From a virus: a DNA stretch of 36,751 bases. The position numbers and the translations under genes were made by a program. The notes under the pieces were generated by a model. The model searched no databases, was not told the DNA's origin, and worked only from the letters and a program-made list of their open reading frames with translations. The first letter of the stretch is position 1. The number at the start of each line of letters is the position of its first letter. The stretch is from positions 1-36,751 of IMG/VR virus record IMGVR_UViG_3300025769_000345, one strand, 5' to 3'. This document shows, in pieces, positions 17,469 to 24,815 of this stretch.

Positions 17469-19518
17469 TGAATCCTTGTTCTTGTGGTGTAGGTACTTGG
17501 CCCGTACCTATGTTACCGCCACCTGCTCCAGTTGGGTCCATAGGGTTACCACCTTGTACTGGAGGTTGTTGTTGTTGAAAACCCTTCATGAGTTCAGCTT
17601 GAATTGCAGCTTCATCCATGTTATTAGTTACTTTGTCAGGGTCTAGTTCAAGAGACTTTGCAATCTCACGTATAATATACTGGAATTTTGCAAAAGGTGC
17701 AAGGGTAGGATTAGAAGAAATTTGCATAAATTGCATTAATCTTTGACTACGTACTTCATTAGCCATAAGACTTTCTGTGCCACGAGCTTTAACTTCTAAG
17801 TCACCTTTGATATTTGGATCAAAGTCAAACTGCATGTTAAAGCGAAATAGACCTTCGCCTAGTGGACGCAGTAGGTAGTCATCTACATTTTTAATAACAC
17901 TTTTAATGCCGCCTTGTGCAGCACCCATAAGCATAGAAATACCTGAAGCTGTACGTCCTACACCTGACACACCTGTTTGACCGTGTGCAAAAGATGGGAA
18001 GCCTGTGCTTTCATCTGCAAGTACACGTGCCTTATCAAAAAGCTGTAGGTTTTCGCCGGATACGTTAGGAAACTTAGTACCAAAGATAGCTTGGCCCGGT
18101 GCACCACCCTGTCTGCGGAACACTTTACCGGGGTACACTGACATGTCTTGTCCCGGTACAAGGTTAGTTTCATCTACTTCTAGGATCAAGTTACCTGACA
18201 GTACGGCATTATCTACAGCCATACGCATGAAACCATTCATAAGTGTTTGAGTATCGTCCATGTTTTCGGCAATACCTACACCAAAGAATGAGTAAGGGTT
18301 TAATTCATATGGTGCAGCCATGTAAGGAATACGTGCAGGTTTAAATGGATTAAGAACCATACGCAGCAACTTACCGTTACAAATCCAAACGTTTGCCTGT
18401 AATTCATCCACTTCAGATAGTTCATCTGGAATGTCTACGCCTTGCTCTAGTAGCATATCAACGTCTACCATACCCCAGTACTCTAAAACTTCAAAACGTT
18501 CTATACCGTGGTCAGGAGAATAATCAGATAGATCATCTTCCCAATATTCTTTAGTGTAGTTTTCACCAAGTTGAATTGCTTCATCAATTACATTAGAACG
18601 AAAGAAAGGTCTACGCTTAAGACCACGCAATTGACTACGTGACATCTTATGACGTTCAATTACGTACTGAGCTTCATCCATGTTTGTTGCATCTGGGTCT
18701 GGATAAAAGTTCCAAACTGATACATGAGATACCTGTGGAATAGTTTTAATACTAGGTGAGTATTCACCATCCTCATTCCAACTAGGGTATTCTTTGTCTA
18801 CAGCAAACGGACCCTTCATAACACCAGTACCAAACAGTGCCATCTCAAAGGCAGTACTACGCAAGTGTTTACTTGCACCGGACTCTTCTAGCTGGTCATG
18901 TATTTTCTTCTGCATCATTTTAGCGGCAACCATAGCTGGGCTAAATGTAACAGAAGTAGGTGTTTTACCTGCACCCTCACGGACGTTATCAACACCTTCA
19001 AACTTATTCTTTAGTGGGCCTAAACTTTCGGCAAGTGTCTTTGCAGTTGCACCTGCTGGTATATCACGATTATCACCGGGATAACCGTATGGGCTTACCT
19101 CTTCTTCTAAGCCTGATTCACGCAACTGTTCTGGCTCTGCAGGGTCAAAACTAACATCTGCAACTACACCTTCCGGTAGTTCAGTAGGGTCTACAGACAA
19201 TGGAAACTTTTGTGCCGCAAATAGTACATCTACAATCTGACCATACGCAGCAAGTGTTTTTGTTTTAGTAACTTTAATAAACACACGAGACTTTTCAGCC
19301 TCTGTAAACTGTACGTCTGGACTGTATAGACCACGATAGTTTCGATAAGAACGTAACCAACGTTGCTCATCTTGCTGTCGGTAGTCATCTGCACGGTTAT
19401 ATTTTTCCATAATAAATGGAATAATATTAGAAGTGTCGGCATCATCAACAGATGAATCATCACTATCTTCTAGTGCAATAGCTTCATCTTCGATAAAGTT
19501 GTCGTTATCTTCTGCCAT
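17395..19518 (-). CDS. Portal protein (head-to-tail connector)
   Basis: A 707-residue protein following TerL in transcription order. The N-terminus is acidic; the body contains the portal-like patterns NIIPFIMEKYNRADDYRQQD and QRWLRSYRNYRGLYSPDV, then WNFYPDPDAT near 270, and PYSFFGVGIAENMDDTQ near 430, which resembles the region shared by podoviral portals. The C-terminus is Gln/Pro/Gly-rich. Portal proteins form the dodecameric ring for DNA entry and exit. An AGGA site precedes the ATG. Length and order fit, so the call is firm. Confidence 0.85.
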   Translation of the reverse strand: MAEDNDNFIEDEAIALEDSDDSSVDDADTSNIIPFIMEKYNRADDYRQQDEQRWLRSYRNYRGLYSPDVQFTEAEKSRVFIKVTKTKTLAAYGQIVDVLFAAQKFPLSVDPTELPEGVVADVSFDPAEPEQLRESGLEEEVSPYGYPGDNRDIPAGATAKTLAESLGPLKNKFEGVDNVREGAGKTPTSVTFSPAMVAAKMMQKKIHDQLEESGASKHLRSTAFEMALFGTGVMKGPFAVDKEYPSWNEDGEYSPSIKTIPQVSHVSVWNFYPDPDATNMDEAQYVIERHKMSRSQLRGLKRRPFFRSNVIDEAIQLGENYTKEYWEDDLSDYSPDHGIERFEVLEYWGMVDVDMLLEQGVDIPDELSEVDELQANVWICNGKLLRMVLNPFKPARIPYMAAPYELNPYSFFGVGIAENMDDTQTLMNGFMRMAVDNAVLSGNLILEVDETNLVPGQDMSVYPGKVFRRQGGAPGQAIFGTKFPNVSGENLQLFDKARVLADESTGFPSFAHGQTGVSGVGRTASGISMLMGAAQGGIKSVIKNVDDYLLRPLGEGLFRFNMQFDFDPNIKGDLEVKARGTESLMANEVRSQRLMQFMQISSNPTLAPFAKFQYIIREIAKSLELDPDKVTNNMDEAAIQAELMKGFQQQQPPVQGGNPMDPTGAGGGNIGTGQVPTPQEQGFSGNAEGQGAPQQAQAAGQQPPAVG

Positions 19519-19528
19519 TTATTTTTCC

Positions 19529-21109
19529 TTAATAACCAAAGGTAGCATCAGCTACTCGCATTCCGTTGTAGTGTGATCCACCAGAATCAAAATCAAAAAC
19601 ACTAAAACGTGGTCTTGACATGATACCATATCTTAACGCATCGTACAAGTGGTCTTCTGCATGAGTGTCGATGTCTTCTGGATTTTTCTTATCAATTGGT
19701 AATGCAGGTAGCTGTGAAATAAGATTAGTACAATTTTTAAAAAACACTAGTCTAGGTTCTTCCGTATACTCGTCTACCTGTAAGCGTCTGTGTATTTCGT
19801 TTTTACCTGCTACACGAGAACCTTTGGAGCGATCAGATGGACGCCAACGACAGCCACGTTGTATCATTTGTTCTGCAAGACTTGGCCCTGTATCACCACG
19901 TTTGTGCCAAAGCGAACTGTCCAACACACCGTACTTAATATTACCGTCACCTGCCTCTAGTTCATTAACCATGTCGGCAAGATCAACCGCAAGTACTTTG
20001 CTAACGTATAGTTCACGGTATACAATAAGTTGTTCACTAGGGGATACAGCGAACCATATAACGCCAGAATAACTTCCATAACCATAATCACATGCCCTAA
20101 ACTTAACCCAGTTGTGTGGAATATCAAAAGGTTCAACTACGTGTACATTTCTATCGAACTCCGTAAAGGCTGCGCCCTCTTTAATATCCCAGTCACCTTC
20201 AAGCAACTGTCTACGCTGCTGCTCCGGTAGAGATAAAAGCATGGCTTCGTAGTCACCTTGCTCCGCTAGATATGGATTGTCCTTTAGTCTTGCAGGAATA
20301 AACCTACGTTTAAATAAAGGCTTACCTGCTTTAGGATGTCCAGCAGGGTACTTTAATTGCTCACCACTATCAATATCGGTAGCTATAAACGACTCACCTG
20401 CAGGTGCAGGATCAATAAACATTTTTTTAACCCAGTGATGTCCTCTGCCGCCGGGGTTAGTAGTAGCTCTCATTGACAGTGGTAAAGCAGGGTCTGCAGT
20501 ACGTAAGCGAGACCTCATGTAGTTCCACGCATAGGGCGTAGACCATTGAGTTAACTCATCAAATCCTATCCAACTAAAAGCTAGACCTTGGTAACGTGTA
20601 ACGTCTTGGTCTTTGTCTAGGTAACTTAACCACAGTGTAGCACCAGAGGGTGCAGTCCATGTCATCTTACGTTCTGACCACTTAATACCGGGCCAAATCT
20701 TTGGGTACATTTCCTGCGACTTAGTAATAAGTTCTCTTAGTTCTTCCGTAGTATGTCGTAGTAGCAAGCCTGTAAAAGCCGGGATGCCCATGTAGCGTAA
20801 CGGATCAGCCAACATGGCGTAGCTCTTACCCCCACCAGCACTGCCACCATATAGTACTTCACGCTCACTAGACGCAAGGAAGTCAGTTTGTGGTCCTTTA
20901 TTAGGCTTAAAGATTACGTTGTGTTGCTCTTCAACCTTCTGAGTAAACTCATCTACTATTACTGTAGGATTAAGCTGCTTTGTTGCTACTGTCTTTTTCT
21001 TTTGCGCCGATACGTTTACTTTCGATTTCTTCCGCTTTGGCGATTGCCTTTTTCGCATAGTCTGCCCATCTGCGTAGGCTTCCAGCTTTGTTTTTTCTTT
21101 GTCGCTCAT
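19529..21109 (-). CDS. terL: Terminase large subunit (ATPase and nuclease)
   Basis: A 526-residue DNA-packaging motor. Seen directly: a Walker A motif GGSAGGGKS (residues 88-96), Walker B SWIGFDE (179-185), a coupling motif TTNPGG (216-221), and nuclease acidic clusters ACDYGY (339-344), VLDSS (395-399) and HAEDHLYDALRYG (483-495). The first 58 residues are Lys-rich and lie before the ATPase domain. The gene starts inside the upstream HTH gene: ATG at 21109 or 21061 are the only good starts, giving an overlap of 140 or 92 bases. Confidence 0.95.
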   Translation of the reverse strand: MSDKEKTKLEAYADGQTMRKRQSPKRKKSKVNVSAQKKKTVATKQLNPTVIVDEFTQKVEEQHNVIFKPNKGPQTDFLASSEREVLYGGSAGGGKSYAMLADPLRYMGIPAFTGLLLRHTTEELRELITKSQEMYPKIWPGIKWSERKMTWTAPSGATLWLSYLDKDQDVTRYQGLAFSWIGFDELTQWSTPYAWNYMRSRLRTADPALPLSMRATTNPGGRGHHWVKKMFIDPAPAGESFIATDIDSGEQLKYPAGHPKAGKPLFKRRFIPARLKDNPYLAEQGDYEAMLLSLPEQQRRQLLEGDWDIKEGAAFTEFDRNVHVVEPFDIPHNWVKFRACDYGYGSYSGVIWFAVSPSEQLIVYRELYVSKVLAVDLADMVNELEAGDGNIKYGVLDSSLWHKRGDTGPSLAEQMIQRGCRWRPSDRSKGSRVAGKNEIHRRLQVDEYTEEPRLVFFKNCTNLISQLPALPIDKKNPEDIDTHAEDHLYDALRYGIMSRPRFSVFDFDSGGSHYNGMRVADATFGY

Positions 21110-21395
21110 TGTCCAACCGTTTCTTTAATCCTACGTGCGATATGGACCTGCCAGTATTTCTTGCAAGCCAATTAGCCACTTCTCGATATGAATACTGTTT
21201 AAGGTATTTCTTTGCTTGTTCAAGCATATCAAGTTCGTGTTCAATTGGCAAGAGAATTTGTGTATCCTCTGGATCAATTTCGTAACCAAAAGGAATGGTT
21301 CTTGCTACACGTGGGATTGGAACCCATTCATTATCTTCTTTTAGATCGGTTGGCTGTGGAAGTTTCCACGTACCTACTTTCTTAGTCATCATCAT
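20970..21395 (-). CDS. HTH DNA-binding protein between TerS and TerL
   Basis: A 141-residue protein with a helix-turn-helix-like segment near residues 72-96 (YREVANWLARNTGRSISHVG) and a Lys/Glu-rich C-terminal helix. It starts ATGATGATG across the stop of the preceding gene and its 3' end overlaps the TerL start in another frame. Its place suggests a packaging or terminase-associated role, perhaps recognising the packaging site, but a regulator is also possible. Confidence 0.65.
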   Translation of the reverse strand: MMMTKKVGTWKLPQPTDLKEDNEWVPIPRVARTIPFGYEIDPEDTQILLPIEHELDMLEQAKKYLKQYSYREVANWLARNTGRSISHVGLKKRLDNERQRKNKAGSLRRWADYAKKAIAKAEEIESKRIGAKEKDSSNKAA

Positions 21396-21756
21396 CCTGT
21401 GGGTTTTTAGCTGGCATTAACATAACACCACCCTTTGCCTCTACTTGCATCTTTTCAGTTTTAACCAAACCTGTACGATCAAGTAATTCTTTAGCTGCCT
21501 GCATCTTATCACGAATACCTAGCTCTGTAGGATCATATAGCGCACCCACCATAGCCATTGCAGCTTTGGGGGCGTTACGTGCAAGGTAACTATGTGTCAC
21601 ATCAATAATCTCTTCCTTAAGACTATTTGTAACTTCAGTGTTAGAAGTATTAGCTGAGTAACCCGCCAACATTTTAGCGGAGGTAATGTCACCACCCGCT
21701 TCATCCATAAGGACAGCTAAGAACTTTTGTTGACGCTCAGTTAACTCACGTGCCAT
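21382..21756 (-). CDS. terS: Terminase small subunit-like protein
   Basis: A 124-residue protein starting MARELTERQQKFLAVLMDEAGG with an AKMLAGYS segment. This matches the N-terminal DNA-binding helices of small terminases. The C-terminal pattern MQAAKELLDRTGLV followed by EAKGGVMLMPAKNP is also typical. An AAGGAAG site precedes the ATG. Small terminases recognise phage DNA and load the large subunit. The neighbouring HTH gene could share this role, so the symbol is moderately sure. Confidence 0.75.
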   Translation of the reverse strand: MARELTERQQKFLAVLMDEAGGDITSAKMLAGYSANTSNTEVTNSLKEEIIDVTHSYLARNAPKAAMAMVGALYDPTELGIRDKMQAAKELLDRTGLVKTEKMQVEAKGGVMLMPAKNPQDDDD

Positions 21757-21769
21757 AATACTTCCTTTA

Positions 21770-22222
21770 TTACATTAACTCGAAATGTGGGCCATCAATA
21801 AATGGTCTACGGCCTTGGCTACGGCGTAAGTCTACGTATGCCATCATTGCATCTTCAGCTGTACCTGCATAAGTACGAATGTCACCCTCTGACCAAGCTG
21901 CACCCCACTTAATGGCTACACCAAGTTCCTTAGCTGCCTCTTTCATTGCGTCACAAAGATCATCATAGACATTGAGTTCCCATACGCCCTTACCATCTAC
22001 GTAAGCCATAAGGTCTACGGCTCTACCTTCTAGGTGTTTGGACTTCATAGTCTGGGACTTACCTGCCGCTACAAGTTTCTCTTGCTCTTCTACTGTGCGT
22101 AGACCATAGATAACTCCAAAGTCTACCTTGGTTAGCTCAATAGCACGTTTGACTACAGCGACTAGTTTCTCATCTACGCCTTCCATCTTAGCTAGGCTAC
22201 GACTTGATAGTTTAAATGCCAT
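21770..22222 (-). CDS. Endolysin, M15-type peptidase
   Basis: A 150-residue enzyme of the D-Ala-D-Ala / L-Ala-D-Glu carboxypeptidase-like M15 family that cuts peptidoglycan peptides. Visible metal and catalytic motifs are SKHLEGRAVDL (zinc ligands His63 and Asp70) and DGPHFEL (His146), with GLRTVEEQ before them. No signal peptide is present, so release to the wall needs the upstream holins. It forms a lysis cassette with the genes at 22224-22822. Confidence 0.9.
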   Translation of the reverse strand: MAFKLSSRSLAKMEGVDEKLVAVVKRAIELTKVDFGVIYGLRTVEEQEKLVAAGKSQTMKSKHLEGRAVDLMAYVDGKGVWELNVYDDLCDAMKEAAKELGVAIKWGAAWSEGDIRTYAGTAEDAMMAYVDLRRSQGRRPFIDGPHFELM

Positions 22223-22223
22223 A

Positions 22224-22580
22224 TTATTTTTTACCTGTAAAGAATTTAGATACTGATCTCATACCAATGCTTGCACTTACAATACCACCCAGTGAATACT
22301 GATACCACGTAGGCATAGACTCAAGGGATGCAAAGCCAGCCTGTACAATTTGATTACCCCAGTCACCACAAAATGCAAGGATAAGAGGAATACTAAATAA
22401 CAAAGTAATCCACTCGTCCTTCCAAGAGTTCTGGGTACTGTTCATTGCAGCAATGTCCCAGTCAAGCTCACCTGTTGCTTGCTTAACACGGATTTCTGCA
22501 TTGGCTTTTTGTATTGCTACCTTACCGTCAAGGTAAGAAGAAGCAAGACCACCTACTGCACCTATGATCTGACCTATCAT
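22224..22580 (-). CDS. Holin, GTA-type three-helix family (probable)
   Basis: A 118-residue protein with a hydrophobic N-terminal segment (IIGAVGGLASSYL), a charged helix with a WDIAAMNSTQNSWKDEW pattern, a strong membrane segment (ITLLFSIPLILAFCGDW) and a C-terminal one (WYQYSLGGIVSASIGM). The pattern fits the holins of alphaproteobacterial gene-transfer agents (GTA_holin_3TM). It overlaps the membrane gene upstream (ATGA) and abuts the endolysin. It should permeabilise the inner membrane at lysis. Confidence 0.75.
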   Translation of the reverse strand: MIGQIIGAVGGLASSYLDGKVAIQKANAEIRVKQATGELDWDIAAMNSTQNSWKDEWITLLFSIPLILAFCGDWGNQIVQAGFASLESMPTWYQYSLGGIVSASIGMRSVSKFFTGKK

Positions 22581-22822
22581 TTATTATAACTCTCTTCGTG
22601 TACTACACGTGTTGGTGTTACTGTAGTCTTAGACTCTTTGCCCATCCAGATACCAAAACATCCTGTGAGAGCGCCCATACAGACTGATACAAGGCCAGAC
22701 TGTGCTACACTAGGATCAGGTAGTGACATAAACCAGTGTACCGCTTGATACGTCAGTACAGTGACTGCCAGCATCATAAGCCGAGGTAGTACTTTCCAAT
22801 CGTCTAGTACTGTATTAGCCAT
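22577..22822 (-). CDS. Small membrane protein, second holin candidate
   Basis: An 81-residue protein with two hydrophobic segments (LMMLAVTVLTYQAVHWFM and VSVCMGALTGCFGIWMG) separated by a short loop, and a hydrophilic Thr/Lys-rich tail. Topology fits a class II holin or antiholin. It is joined to the next gene by an ATGA overlap, directly ahead of the GTA-type holin and the M15 endolysin. Which of the two makes the pore cannot be told from sequence. Confidence 0.6.
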   Translation of the reverse strand: MANTVLDDWKVLPRLMMLAVTVLTYQAVHWFMSLPDPSVAQSGLVSVCMGALTGCFGIWMGKESKTTVTPTRVVHEESYNK

Positions 22823-23079
22823 TACGTCCTCCGAAAACGTTTAGCCGTTTTAGCTGCCGCTTTAGGTTGCTTAGAAAATTGTTTACCCGCTTGAGTATCT
22901 TTTCTTTTCTTAGCTGTACTTGCTGCATACTCTTTGTTAGACATAGCTTTAATAGCGCCAGCCGGAAGGTAACGCTCTCCAGTAGCTTTTGGACCTTGTG
23001 TAGAAGGTTTACCACTTTTGGTTCTCCAGTCTTGTTTCGTCCATCTATTAAGACTTTTTTGTGATTTGGATAGGGCCAT
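22822..23079 (-). CDS. Small basic protein with WTKQDWRTKSGKPS motif
   Basis: An 85-residue very basic protein. The segment RWTKQDWRTKSGKPS and the later KEYAASTAKKRKDTQAGKQF form a pattern I know from short conserved proteins in marine phages and large viruses (DUF5872-like; name from memory). Richness in Lys/Arg suggests nucleic-acid binding. A competing frame at 22815-23015 lacks any such pattern. It overlaps the next gene by one base (TAATG). Confidence 0.7.
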   Translation of the reverse strand: MALSKSQKSLNRWTKQDWRTKSGKPSTQGPKATGERYLPAGAIKAMSNKEYAASTAKKRKDTQAGKQFSKQPKAAAKTAKRFRRT

Positions 23080-23267
23080 TATTTATAGCCCCCACCTTTT
23101 GCTTTGTATTGCTTTGCAACCATTTGTGCCTTACGTGCGCTCCACTGTCCGGGCTTTCCACCTTTGCCACCAGCTTTAACAGAGGCAACAAGACGCTTGC
23201 GCATAGTAGGCTTAGTATAATTACCTGCCGCATTAACCGTTGAAGATTTTTTGGGAGATTTCGCCAC
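23079..23267 (-). CDS. Small basic protein with GNYTKP...GGKPGQWSARKAQ motif
   Basis: A 62-residue basic protein starting at GTG (VAKSPKKSS); a TTG start 12 bases earlier is possible. The motif GKGGKPGQWSARKAQM and the GGGYK end look like a companion of the next gene and are seen in similar short phage proteins. Its 5' end overlaps the DUF1127 gene in another frame by 35 bases. Function unknown; nucleic-acid binding is a guess from charge. Confidence 0.65.
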   Translation of the reverse strand: MAKSPKKSSTVNAAGNYTKPTMRKRLVASVKAGGKGGKPGQWSARKAQMVAKQYKAKGGGYK

Positions 23268-23382
23268 GTGTAATTCCAATATCTTTTAGTTCTTTATCGG
23301 ACATATTACGAAGCAACCAATAATCTGCACGGCGTTGTTGTGCTACTGCGACTGCTTCAAACCAATTAATTAACCATTTCAT
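23233..23382 (-). CDS. DUF1127 family small protein
   Basis: A 49-residue protein that starts MKWLINWFEAVAVAQQRR and continues LLRNMSDKELKDIGITRGEI. This is the core DUF1127 (YjiS-like) pattern: a basic helix with an RR pair, then LsDkeLkDIGitRgeI. I chose ATG at 23382 because AAGGAG lies eight bases upstream. In alphaproteobacteria, DUF1127 proteins such as CcaF1 of Rhodobacter bind RNA and affect its turnover. The phage copy is therefore likely to touch host or phage RNA metabolism; this is inference. It has a private promoter and leader hairpin. Confidence 0.85.
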   Translation of the reverse strand: MKWLINWFEAVAVAQQRRADYWLLRNMSDKELKDIGITRGEISQKIFNG

Positions 23383-23406
23383 GTTTATAACTCCTTGTAT
23401 CATGAA

Positions 23407-23431
23407 TGTATACTTACATATCAAGTATACA
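23407..23431 (-). repeat. Perfect inverted repeat in the DUF1127 leader
   Basis: TGTATACTT (23407-23415) and AAGTATACA (23423-23431) form a perfect 9-bp inverted repeat with a 7-base loop. It lies between the candidate promoter and the ribosome site of the DUF1127 gene. It could be an operator or an RNA hairpin in the leader. Confidence 0.6.
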
Positions 23432-23451
23432 AAGAAGTTATACCATAGTTA

Positions 23452-23480
23452 GTTATATCATACTATAGACAATAATGCAA
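23452..23480 (-). promoter_or_regulatory. Candidate promoter for the DUF1127 gene
   Basis: Leftward reading gives TTGCAT (23480-23475), 17 bases and TATAAC (23457-23452) in an intergenic gap. The box is embedded in ATGATATAACTA, the same 12 bases as at the capsid promoter. The -35 box is a weak match (3/6), but the extended TGA before the -10 helps. Confidence 0.5.
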
Positions 23481-23488
23481 CCCCGCTA

Positions 23489-23848
23489 TTACCCTACTGG
23501 GACGAAGGTCTCAGTTACAGTAAGGATAGTGTCAATATGCCCAGCGGAAGTAGGTACGTTTTGTATCTTATCGCCCGGTTGTAGTACTAGGTCAATGTTT
23601 GTAAAGGTAATGTAATCACCTGAATTTAGACTCTTGCCTGACAGAAAGTGAGATGTGTAGTTATCAGCTGCTACGTACCACTCTACATCTACAGAGTTTG
23701 TACTACCACCACCATTAACTATGTGGATGAACGTAACCTCAGCTACACAGTTAGCAGGGCATGTATATACAACCTCTGTAGCGGTGCCACTATTGTGACC
23801 ATACACAGAACGCATACGTGCTGGTTTACCTTGATTAAGTAAAGACAT
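23489..23848 (-). CDS. Beta-rich structural-like protein, unknown
   Basis: A 119-residue protein with strands alternating hydrophobic and polar residues (CVAEVTFIHIVNGGGSTNSV, then DYITFTNIDLVLQPGDKI). The composition suggests a beta-sandwich, as in capsid decoration or head-fibre proteins of marine phages. No signal peptide or catalytic motif is seen. It is in the late unit, which supports a virion role, but this is inferred. Confidence 0.6.
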   Translation of the reverse strand: MSLLNQGKPARMRSVYGHNSGTATEVVYTCPANCVAEVTFIHIVNGGGSTNSVDVEWYVAADNYTSHFLSGKSLNSGDYITFTNIDLVLQPGDKIQNVPTSAGHIDTILTVTETFVPVG

Positions 23849-23853
23849 GTAGT

Positions 23854-24432
23854 CTATTTATTCCCGTTAAGTTCATTCATATAAACTTCAAATGCAGATT
23901 TAGTTTTACCCATGTTAACTGGCAAACCAGTCTTTTTCTTTTCTGCAGGTGTCATCTTACTCCACTTAGCATAAGTTAGGTAAGGACTACTGCCCTTAAA
24001 TGGTGCAGTAGTTTTTTTATTTGCTATGTACGCTTTAGCTTTGACAAGGTTTTCCTGTCTACGTCTAGCTGCATCTGCTTTAATTTTAGCATTGGCTGCA
24101 TCTACTTCTCTCTTCTCGGCTACCGTCATGTCACCGTAACCATTACCTGCACGAGTTATTGTATCGGGACGTGCTTTAGGTCGTGTAGATTTAACTGGTC
24201 TAGCTTTAGGGCGTAAGGAAGTTTTTACTGCTGCAGCTGATTCAGATTTCTTATTAGTTTTAGATTTACCAAAATCATTGGCCCACTGAGTAAGTGTCTT
24301 ACCGGACTTCTTAAGTTCCTCTGCAGTTACTGCAAGTTTCTTTGTACCCTTCTTATCATAGAAGAATTTAGAACCTGCCTTCTTTGCAGCTGCCACTGTA
24401 CGAGGTTTACCAGCTAGTTTGTCCTTAGCCAT
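23854..24432 (-). CDS. Basic Lys/Ala-rich protein, unknown
   Basis: A 192-residue protein rich in Lys, Ala and Arg, with Pro-rich repeats in the middle (KARPVKSTRPKARPDT) and a C-terminal conserved-looking segment (SPYLTYAKWSKMTPAEKKK). It is histone-like in composition, with no enzymatic motif. It belongs to a series of five basic proteins at the start of the late unit and could bind DNA or RNA. This is inference from charge only. Confidence 0.6.
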   Translation of the reverse strand: MAKDKLAGKPRTVAAAKKAGSKFFYDKKGTKKLAVTAEELKKSGKTLTQWANDFGKSKTNKKSESAAAVKTSLRPKARPVKSTRPKARPDTITRAGNGYGDMTVAEKREVDAANAKIKADAARRRQENLVKAKAYIANKKTTAPFKGSSPYLTYAKWSKMTPAEKKKTGLPVNMGKTKSAFEVYMNELNGNK

Positions 24433-24447
24433 ATGCTATCTCCTAAG

Positions 24448-24729
24448 TTACTCTGTAGTCCACGCTTCATTCTCAGGAGTAGCAGGATCATCTTTTACAA
24501 AGTAACCCTTCTCTGTACGTGCCCGTACTTTCTTACCCGTTTTCTTTTTCTCAGTTTTAGCTGCCGTGACTTTAGAGCTAAGTATTTCTTGGACCTTACC
24601 ATCTGAACACCAGTAATCTCCATACGGATCAAAGGCTGCAAGTACATCACCTAAGCGTGTAGTTACAGCTTCTTCCGTTACAAGATACCCATGTTCTTCA
24701 AGTACGGTTTTATAATCTAAGAATTTCAT
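24448..24729 (-). CDS. Small protein, unknown
   Basis: A 93-residue protein starting MKFLDYKTVLEEHGYLV. I start it at 24729 because that ATG overlaps the stop of the tiny Cys-rich gene as ATGA; a longer frame from 24750 would run inside that gene. The N-terminal half is acidic and mixed alpha/beta, with the aromatic-rich FDPYGDYWCSDGKVQ. The C-terminal third is Lys/Arg-rich. Function unknown. Confidence 0.6.
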   Translation of the reverse strand: MKFLDYKTVLEEHGYLVTEEAVTTRLGDVLAAFDPYGDYWCSDGKVQEILSSKVTAAKTEKKKTGKKVRARTEKGYFVKDDPATPENEAWTTE

Positions 24730-24815
24730 TTCTTCTTCTTTCCCATACATTTTCCTACTGCCTTACATTTAAGAGGGGTAGGACACCCCTTACATGTTTT
24801 AAATTTAGGTGCCAT
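24726..24815 (-). CDS. Tiny Cys-rich peptide, possible zinc knuckle
   Basis: A 29-codon gene. Its ATG overlaps the upstream stop (TAATG) and its stop overlaps the next start (ATGA), the same coupling used by its neighbours. The peptide reads MAPKFKTCKGCPTPLKCKAV followed by GKCMG and four Lys. It has CxxC and CxxxxC pairs that could bind one zinc ion, with a strongly basic end. I recall similar short peptides in marine phages but cannot name a family. Role unknown; nucleic-acid binding is plausible. Confidence 0.7.
   Translation of the reverse strand: MAPKFKTCKGCPTPLKCKAVGKCMGKKKK

Noticed and set aside
22815-23015. Minus-strand frame overlapping the WTKQDWRTKSGKPS gene
   Set aside because: The other frame has the conserved motif and TAATG coupling to its neighbour; this one has neither.
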